Shown here: in pieces, positions 8,426-12,474 of the stretch
How the letters are laid out: each line of letters starts with the position of its first letter
Position numbering within the stretch: the first letter of the stretch is position 1
NCBI GenBank assembly: GCA_027451265.1
Contig: DAIDJT010000049.1
Location: 1 to 12,474, forward strand
Source: Bacteroidales bacterium
Lineage (GTDB): Bacteria; Bacteroidota; Bacteroidia; Bacteroidales; VadinHA17
Direction of reading: 5' to 3'
DNA: 12,474 nt
Position numbers and translations under genes: made by a program
The notes under the pieces: model-generated
Told to the model about the DNA's origin: nothing
Database searches by the model: none
What the model saw: only the letters and a program-made list of their open reading frames with translations

Positions 8426-8440
8426 CACTTTCATCATATG

Positions 8441-8480
8441 GAGGTTGCCAGGGGCAGGTTCAATGCTGTGATACAACCTC
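8441..8480. repeat. Inverted repeat in the convergent gap after the hydrolase
   Basis: A perfect 7-base inverted repeat, GAGGTTG at 8441-8447 and CAACCTC at 8474-8480, has a 26-base loop. Part of its loop (CAGGGGC at 8449-8455) could instead pair with GCCCCTG at 8500-8506, so alternative folds are possible. It begins 16 bases after the hydrolase stop. No T tract follows on the + strand. Confidence 0.35.
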
Positions 8481-8493
8481 AGCAAATAGTGTC

Positions 8494-8519
8494 GGTGAAG
8501 CCCCTGCCAATTCTTCACC
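8494..8519. terminator. Hairpin between convergent genes, possible bidirectional terminator
   Basis: GGTGAAG at 8494-8500 pairs perfectly with CTTCACC at 8513-8519 across a 12-base loop. It lies between the ends of two convergent genes, 64 bases past the regulator stop and 68 bases past the hydrolase stop. The symmetry would serve both strands. Neither side has a clear T run, so intrinsic termination is uncertain. Confidence 0.4.
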
Positions 8520-8583
8520 TTACTGACACAGACTACAGGTTCAAGGCTGAACTGAACAGGCAGGCCACCTCCCCGCCGGGAGA

Positions 8584-9339
8584 TCAGGAATTCAACCATT
8601 TTCTGAAATCCTGGGCGCGGTCGATGCTCACAACTGTATCAAACTCATCATCGGCCTTTGGCCTGAGCTCGAGCTTTATGCGCCCGCGTGACCATGCAGT
8701 CATGGTAGCTATCGAACTGATATTCACAATGTATTTCCTGTTTATCCGGAAAAAGAGAGATGGGTCAAGCACGCTTTCAAGAGCATCAAGGCTGAACTCC
8801 ACCGGGTATGAATTGCCCTGGGAAGTCCTCAGCCAGACTCCCTTGCCAAGAACAGTAAACCATGCAGCATCGGAAACCTCAATTTTTCTGATTTTCTCGC
8901 CGGTCTGCACCAGGAAGCGCCTCCTGTACCCGGGTTCCCTGCCCTGCAACTGTGCAAGGAGTGCATCAAAGTCGATAGTAAAGGCTGCCCTGAGCGACTG
9001 GTATTTCCTCAGACTTTCAGCCAGATCACTCTTGCGGATGGGCTTCAGGAGATAGGCGATGCTGTTAAGCTGAAAGGCTCTGACAGCATACTGGTCATAG
9101 GCTGTGGTGAAAATCACCGGTGTATTGACAGCCACCTGCTCGAAGATACTGAAGCTGATGCCGTCAGATAACTGGATGTCGAGGAAGATCAGGTCGGCAC
9201 GGTTCTGCATAAACCACCTGACAGATTCCTTTATGGAACCAAGTTTCGCAGTCACAGTGACTGAAGGGTCGGTCTCGAGGAGCATCCGCTCCAGCTTGTC
9301 AGCCGCGAGGCTTTCATCCTCAATTATCAGAGCTATCAT
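8584..9339 (-). CDS. LytTR-family response regulator
   Basis: DNA-binding response regulator of 251 residues, paired with the histidine kinase encoded just upstream. The receiver domain covers about 1-118: acidic pair Glu7/Asp8, phospho-acceptor Asp54 in LIFLDIQLSDG, switch Thr79 in FTTAYDQYA, and Lys99-Pro100. After a linker, the LytTR domain covers about 140-250, with the characteristic FFRINRKYIVNISSI at 196-210. Such domains bind paired 9-base direct repeats with roughly 12-13-base spacing. The start ATG lies within the last 20 bases of the kinase gene, so the two are translationally coupled. Its targets are unknown; a candidate site lies upstream of the nearby beta-barrel gene. Nothing in the domain is missing. 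Confidence 0.95.
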   Translation of the reverse strand: MIALIIEDESLAADKLERMLLETDPSVTVTAKLGSIKESVRWFMQNRADLIFLDIQLSDGISFSIFEQVAVNTPVIFTTAYDQYAVRAFQLNSIAYLLKPIRKSDLAESLRKYQSLRAAFTIDFDALLAQLQGREPGYRRRFLVQTGEKIRKIEVSDAAWFTVLGKGVWLRTSQGNSYPVEFSLDALESVLDPSLFFRINRKYIVNISSIATMTAWSRGRIKLELRPKADDEFDTVVSIDRAQDFRKWLNS

Positions 9340-10414
9340 CGCTTTCGGGATTAATCAACGGCAGATGTGCAACATAATGATCATTCACCACCTCGAACTG
9401 CGGCAGCCTGTCAGATATCAGCGAATAACGCCTGGTGAGGTTCTTCAGTCCCAGTCCCGTGGACTGTGTTGCCGATATCTTAGGCTGAAGCCGGTTTGAG
9501 ACGACCAGCATCCGATCTCGTGCGGTGATATCTATATGAAGCGGTCTCGAGTGGTTGACAATGTTATGCTTGATTGCATTCTCAAGTACCACCTGCAGTG
9601 AAAGCGGAGGAAGTACCAGGCTGAGCATGTTGCCGGGAACGCTGACTGACCATGTAAGATCCTCTCCGTACCGCATCTGCTGAAGGAACAGATATGACCG
9701 CATGAATTCGAGTTCCTTTCCCAGCGCTGCTGTATGTTGTTCGACTGTCTCAAGCACATACCGGTATATCTGTGAGAACTCATCTATAAATTCCTGTGCC
9801 CTGGTCACGTCCTTCTCAATCAGTCCCGACAGCACATTGAGACTGTTGAACATGAAGTGAGGATTTATCTGGCTTTTCAGCATTTCAAACCGCATCTGGG
9901 AAAGTTCACGCTCAAGTTGCTCCGCCTTCCTTGCTGCATCGGCGCTGTTCCTGAAAAATATCCATGCCTCAAATACCCCCATCATTATGATGTTCACCAC
10001 CGAATAGATCAGGGCATTGTAAAGGAGGACCAGGCTGAGGTCCTCGGAGTAGGGAGTGATGCCGTTTGCAGCCAGGGTCATCAGTACCGAGGCCGTTACA
10101 GCAAGGGTCATTGATGCAGGAAACTGAACCGCAATTCTTGCGATAACCCTCCTGTTCCATGGCAACCTTCTATTCAGCCAGCTGATTATCAGCAGGTCAG
10201 GGACAGCTATCAGGGCTGCGGCCGGAATTGTCAGAATCACTCCCCTGAAAAGCCTGAGAAGGAAGTGGGTGAAACTCTGCAGCGGGTAGAAGCCGCTGAA
10301 ATTGTTATAGATGATTACTATCAGCTGGCCAGCCACTGAAATACCTATCAGAAATCCAATGAACCTCGGCAGCGGGATAAGTGCATTGAACCGTTTTAGA
10401 AATGATTGTGCCAT
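9320..10414 (-). CDS. LytS/YehU-type sensor histidine kinase
   Basis: Membrane sensor kinase of the His_kinase (PF06580) class, partner of the LytTR regulator whose start it overlaps by 20 bases. With the start chosen here it has 364 residues. About four hydrophobic segments cover residues 17-35, 54-78, 93-115 and 128-154. A coiled coil (about 157-180) leads into LKSQINPHFMFNSLN, with phospho-acceptor His186. The ATP-binding domain has VVLENAIKHN with Asn279 and the glycine motif TGLGLKNL around 319-326; the short G1 region is normal for this class. No periplasmic sensor domain is evident, so the signal is probably sensed within or near the membrane. The open frame extends to a TTG at 10462, but that codon overlaps a promoter -7 element, so ATG at 10414 is preferred. 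Confidence 0.92.
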   Translation of the reverse strand: MAQSFLKRFNALIPLPRFIGFLIGISVAGQLIVIIYNNFSGFYPLQSFTHFLLRLFRGVILTIPAAALIAVPDLLIISWLNRRLPWNRRVIARIAVQFPASMTLAVTASVLMTLAANGITPYSEDLSLVLLYNALIYSVVNIIMMGVFEAWIFFRNSADAARKAEQLERELSQMRFEMLKSQINPHFMFNSLNVLSGLIEKDVTRAQEFIDEFSQIYRYVLETVEQHTAALGKELEFMRSYLFLQQMRYGEDLTWSVSVPGNMLSLVLPPLSLQVVLENAIKHNIVNHSRPLHIDITARDRMLVVSNRLQPKISATQSTGLGLKNLTRRYSLISDRLPQFEVVNDHYVAHLPLINPESDDSSDN

Positions 10415-10459
10415 CGGGACTGTTTTATCTGTGCCTGAGGATTGCCGGTCTTGATATAA

Positions 10460-10467
10460 CAAATTTA
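10460..10467 (-). promoter_or_regulatory. Bacteroidota-type -7 promoter element for the kinase-regulator pair
   Basis: Read on the minus strand, this is TAAATTTG, an exact match to the Bacteroidota -7 consensus TAnnTTTG. It lies 45 bases upstream of the kinase ATG and inside the gap after the beta-barrel gene. A partial -33 element (TTTC) sits about 17 bases further upstream, weaker than the TTTG consensus. Transcription would start near 10454, downstream of the TTG at 10462, which supports the ATG start. Confidence 0.55.
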
Positions 10468-10552
10468 TACTGTTGATCCGGAAATTCAGGCACTTTGGTT
10501 CACATTATCTTACAGGGTCAGGATTCATTTTCGCTTTGCGGTGGCTGATGAT

Positions 10553-11140
10553 TCAGAATAACCTGAGAACACCTACCCTGAACGAGAAGTAATTTCTGTC
10601 AGGGATTGAAGTTGTTGTTGTATGACCTTCCATTTCCTGGAGGGCGTTGAACTTTACTTCAGAGAGCAGTGACCATTTGCCTGACACTGGTATGTCAATG
10701 CCGCATCCGACCTGCCATCCTGGTCCGTGGGTCGTGTCGAAGAGCAGCTCGCCTGACGGATCTTCTATCTCGATATGTTTGTACTGGAAGCCACCCCGGA
10801 CAAAAACCGAACTGTTTGAGAACTCGAGCTGGTGCATGTACTGAAGTCCGATGATGTACCCGGTCTCCTCGAAGTCACATCTGTGTCCTGCAGGTGCATA
10901 ATCATTGCGGAATGCGTTGTAGCCCCATCCGCCGTAGAGGCCGAGGTGTTTCGTAAAGCGATAGTGCAGAAGGGCTTCGGCGCCTGCGCCGGCGTTTGTA
11001 ACGGTTTCACCGGGGGCACAGGCTGACAGGGAGAGTCCTCCGTTAAGCTCAAAACCACCTCTTTTGTCTTCGTTCTGTGCCGTAAGGCTGAGTGTAAGGG
11101 TAGCCATAAGGGCTGCTGCGACAAGTACTTTTGTTTTCAT
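10553..11140 (-). CDS. Small secreted outer-membrane beta-barrel protein
   Basis: Predicted outer-membrane protein of 195 residues, in the size range of eight-stranded OmpA/OmpW-like barrels (outer-membrane beta-barrel family). A signal peptide is clear: MKTK, a hydrophobic core at 5-19, and likely cleavage after Ala21 (LTA, then QN). The mature part has alternating hydrophobic and polar strands rich in Gly, Tyr and Phe, and it ends in aromatic Phe (RVGVLRLF), the usual barrel-insertion signature. Three cysteines in the mature part are somewhat unusual for such a protein. An alternative TTG start six bases upstream would add two residues; the ATG at 11140 is preferred. It has its own promoter and is followed by a 138-base gap before the kinase gene, so it is probably an adjacent transcription unit. 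Function (structural, adhesion or porin-like) is not determinable. Confidence 0.85.
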   Translation of the reverse strand: MKTKVLVAAALMATLTLSLTAQNEDKRGGFELNGGLSLSACAPGETVTNAGAGAEALLHYRFTKHLGLYGGWGYNAFRNDYAPAGHRCDFEETGYIIGLQYMHQLEFSNSSVFVRGGFQYKHIEIEDPSGELLFDTTHGPGWQVGCGIDIPVSGKWSLLSEVKFNALQEMEGHTTTTSIPDRNYFSFRVGVLRLF

Positions 11141-11181
11141 TTTCAATTGTTTTAAAGGTTATTTGTTTCTGTTTGTCGAAG

Positions 11182-11213
11182 CAAAATTAGGGGCAGCCCT
11201 CCGGGGCTTAAAA
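11182..11213 (-). promoter_or_regulatory. Bacteroidota-type promoter for the beta-barrel gene
   Basis: On the minus strand the -7 element TAATTTTG (11189-11182) fits TAnnTTTG exactly. Twenty bases upstream is TTTT (11213-11210), close to the -33 TTTG element. The -7 element lies 41 bases before the ATG at 11140. The spacer carries a small inverted repeat. Confidence 0.6.
11195..11208. repeat. Small inverted repeat in the promoter spacer
   Basis: AGCCC (11195-11199) and GGGCT (11204-11208) form a perfect 5-base inverted repeat with a 4-base centre. It lies exactly between the -33-like and -7 elements of the beta-barrel promoter, a position where a repressor could act. It is short enough to be chance. 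Confidence 0.25.
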
Positions 11214-11243
11214 TAAAAGGTACCGGGGGTGCAGAAAGGGATG

Positions 11244-11273
11244 CTGAAAGTGCTTTTCCCGGTCCTGAAAGGG
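11244..11273. promoter_or_regulatory. Paired 9-base direct repeats, candidate LytTR regulator site
   Basis: CTGAAAGTG (11244-11252) and CTGAAAGGG (11265-11273) agree at eight of nine positions and are separated by exactly 12 bases. A third, looser copy, CAGAAAGGG, is at 11232-11240. LytTR proteins such as AgrA and AlgR bind 9-base direct repeats with 12-13-base spacers. The repeats sit 31 bases upstream of the -33-like element of the beta-barrel promoter. The sequence does not match a known LytTR consensus that I can name, so the match is one of geometry only. Confidence 0.35.
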
Positions 11274-11463
11274 TAAACATGACAAACATGATTCATTGTA
11301 AATGCCGGAGAATTTGAGACGGCCTGGGAAACAGGACATGTCAGGTATGGCTTCGGTGCAACAGTATTATTCATCCGTATGGGCAACAGAAAGACAGATA
11401 GCTGTTGTGCAGGCAATTCGCAACATTTTGAATAACTTAGTTGTTCCTTCTAAAAACAGAGTG

Positions 11464-12309
11464 ATGACGGGAAACCTTTCAAATCTGCTGAGTGAAGGGC
11501 TGAACACCAGCAGCGGTGACCAGGCGTCGCCGGTGATGCCCGTGCTGTTCGTCGGTCATGGAAGCCCGATGAACGCCATAGAGGAGAATGAGTTTGCTGC
11601 CGGCTGGCGCGAGATGGGGACCAGGCTGCCGCGGCCTTCCGCAATACTGTGCGTCTCTGCACACTGGCAGTCGAAGGGCACAAAGGTGACAGCCATGGAA
11701 AAGCCGGAAACGATACATGATTTCGGGGGCTTTCCCCGTGAGCTGTACGAGGTGCAGTACCCTGCCCCCGGCAGCCCGGAGCTTGCCCATACCACTGCCG
11801 CAACGGTGCGTGCCAGGGTTGTTGAGCCTGACAGGGCCTGGGGTCTTGATCACGGCGCCTGGAGCGTGATCAGGAGGATGTACCCTGATGCCGATGTGCC
11901 GGTGGTGGAGCTGAGCCTTGATTACCAGCTTTCGCCGCAGCAGCACTATGACCTGGCGAGGGAGCTAGCTCCGCTGAGAAAGAAAGGAGTGCTGATAATA
12001 GGCAGCGGCAACATGGTGCATAACCTCGGATTGGTGTCGTGGGAGCATATGAACACTTCGGGCTATGCATATGACTGGGCTCTTGAGGCTGGGGACGCTA
12101 TGAAGAAAAGCATCCTGGGCGGTGACCATGTACCGCTGATAAGTTATGCCTCGCAGGGCAGGGCTTTCAGGCTGGCAATTCCGACCCCTGAACATTTCCT
12201 CCCGCTGCTCTATGCACTCGCGCTGCAGGAGCCAGGCGAGCCTGCGGAGCTCTTCAATGACAAGCCGGTTGCGGGATCGCTGACGATGACCTCCGTAAAG
12301 ATCGGGTGA
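11464..12309 (+). CDS. ygiD: Extradiol ring-cleavage dioxygenase, LigB/DODA family (YgiD-like)
   Basis: Metal-dependent class III extradiol dioxygenase related to E. coli YgiD and plant DOPA 4,5-dioxygenase, which open catechol rings such as L-DOPA; the natural substrate here is unknown. The protein has 281 residues, near the family length of about 260-280. The conserved histidines are all present: His32 in VGHGSPMNA, His67 in SAHWQS, His130 in LDHGAWS, His186 in GNMVHNLG and His244 in PTPEHFLP. HDFGGFPRELYEVQYPAPGS (85-104) is a strong family signature. The start at ATG 11464 gives a 25-residue lead before MPVLFVGHG, similar to what I recall in other Bacteroidota homologues. The open frame reaches back to 11302, but those residues look non-coding. 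The gene appears to stand alone, and no catechol-pathway partner is in the window. Confidence 0.92.
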   Translation: MTGNLSNLLSEGLNTSSGDQASPVMPVLFVGHGSPMNAIEENEFAAGWREMGTRLPRPSAILCVSAHWQSKGTKVTAMEKPETIHDFGGFPRELYEVQYPAPGSPELAHTTAATVRARVVEPDRAWGLDHGAWSVIRRMYPDADVPVVELSLDYQLSPQQHYDLARELAPLRKKGVLIIGSGNMVHNLGLVSWEHMNTSGYAYDWALEAGDAMKKSILGGDHVPLISYASQGRAFRLAIPTPEHFLPLLYALALQEPGEPAELFNDKPVAGSLTMTSVKIG

Positions 12310-12417
12310 CAGCCGCTTCGCCGCAAGGCACATAACTTTTCAACCCCTGCCGGTGGATATTTTTATTTCCGCTTAAAATTTCTGACAAGGAAAATTTATT
12401 TAATATTGGAGGCTGAT

Positions 12418-12443
12418 CCTGATAGTTGTCGGAATATATCAGG
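12418..12443. repeat. Inverted repeat in the 3' non-coding tail
   Basis: CCTGATA (12418-12424) and TATCAGG (12437-12443) form a perfect 7-base inverted repeat with a 12-base loop. Just upstream is TAATATTG (12401-12408), one mismatch from the -7 promoter consensus. Just downstream is a GGGGGAG stretch and an ATG (12455) that stops after five codons. It could be an operator or leader hairpin of a gene beyond the window. The rest of 12310-12474 is AT-rich with no gene. Confidence 0.35.
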
Positions 12444-12474
12444 GGGAGACCTAAATGACTGATTTATACTAGAA

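Larger units (their letters stand above)
11141..11463. other. Divergent intergenic region between beta-barrel and dioxygenase genes
   Basis: This 323-base stretch separates two divergently transcribed genes. Its left third holds the promoter, spacer inverted repeat and direct repeats of the beta-barrel gene. In the right part (about 11290-11463) the dioxygenase frame is open and could be translated from an ATG at 11302, but the extra residues show no family resemblance. I see no convincing promoter element for the dioxygenase; TTTG at 11427-11430 and TAACTTAG at 11433-11440 are weak candidates and are not correctly spaced. Confidence 0.6.

Noticed and set aside
8438..9055. 205-codon open frame on the plus strand
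   Set aside because: Most of it is antisense to the LytTR regulator, and its translation has no domain-like pattern or upstream signal.
8584..9339. The LytTR regulator as the missing partner of KdpD
   Set aside because: It overlaps and is coupled to its own LytS-type kinase on the opposite strand, which is the expected cognate pair.
11141..11146. TTG start for the beta-barrel protein
   Set aside because: It would add only two residues, and the ATG at 11140 begins a standard signal peptide.
11302..11463. Upstream extension of the dioxygenase by 54 residues
   Set aside because: The added residues lack family resemblance or a signal peptide, and the ATG at 11464 gives the usual short lead before the MPVLFVGHG motif.
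12310..12360. Terminator directly after the dioxygenase
   Set aside because: GC-rich bases follow the stop, but no stem of convincing length is followed by a T run.
1..12474. Mobile elements, CRISPR arrays, tRNA or rRNA genes
   Set aside because: No transposase or integrase motif, regularly spaced repeat array, cloverleaf or ribosomal RNA sequence was recognised by eye.

Overview
This 12.5-kb window looks like chromosomal DNA from a member of the Bacteroidota, probably a Bacteroidales-type organism. The signs are two upstream regions with the Bacteroidota -7 promoter element (TAnnTTTG), AGG-rich arginine usage, few clear Shine-Dalgarno sites, a LytS/LytTR-type sensor-regulator pair next to a small outer-membrane beta-barrel protein, and an extradiol dioxygenase with the N-terminal layout I associate with this phylum. 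The taxonomic call is an inference. No mobile element, CRISPR array, tRNA or rRNA was seen.

Left part (1-6295, + strand): a high-affinity potassium uptake operon. It holds the 3' half of kdpA (cut by the window edge), then kdpB, kdpC and a full-length kdpD. The genes are tightly packed, and kdpC and kdpD share an ATGA overlap. KdpA is the K+-selective channel subunit, KdpB the P-type ATPase, KdpC the chaperone-like stabilising subunit, and KdpD the turgor/K+ sensor kinase. No kdpE response regulator follows kdpD, so the partner must lie outside the window. A hairpin that encloses the kdpD stop codon probably ends or attenuates the transcript.

Middle part (6412-8425, + strand): a single-pass membrane protein of unknown function and an inner-membrane-anchored alpha/beta hydrolase of the proline-iminopeptidase type. 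Between them lies a coding-like stretch of about 30 codons with no start. It ends in an ATGA overlap with the hydrolase and looks like the 3' end of a mostly deleted gene. Two hairpins fill the convergent gap after the hydrolase.

Right part (8584-11140, - strand): a LytTR response regulator overlapped by 20 bases by its LytS-like histidine kinase, and upstream of these a small secreted beta-barrel protein. The kinase gene and the barrel gene each have their own recognisable promoter, and these promoters favour shorter starts than the longest open frames. Upstream of the barrel gene, two 9-base direct repeats with a 12-base spacer match the geometry of LytTR binding sites. This suggests, as a hypothesis only, that the adjacent regulator controls the barrel gene.

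Far right (11464-12309, + strand): a LigB/DODA-family extradiol dioxygenase (YgiD-like), followed by a non-coding tail with an inverted repeat that may be the leader of a gene beyond the window. I see no convincing wholly new system. The items most worth a second look are the gene remnant at 7242-7337, the putative LytTR site at 11244-11273, and the unknown membrane protein with its hydrolase neighbour.
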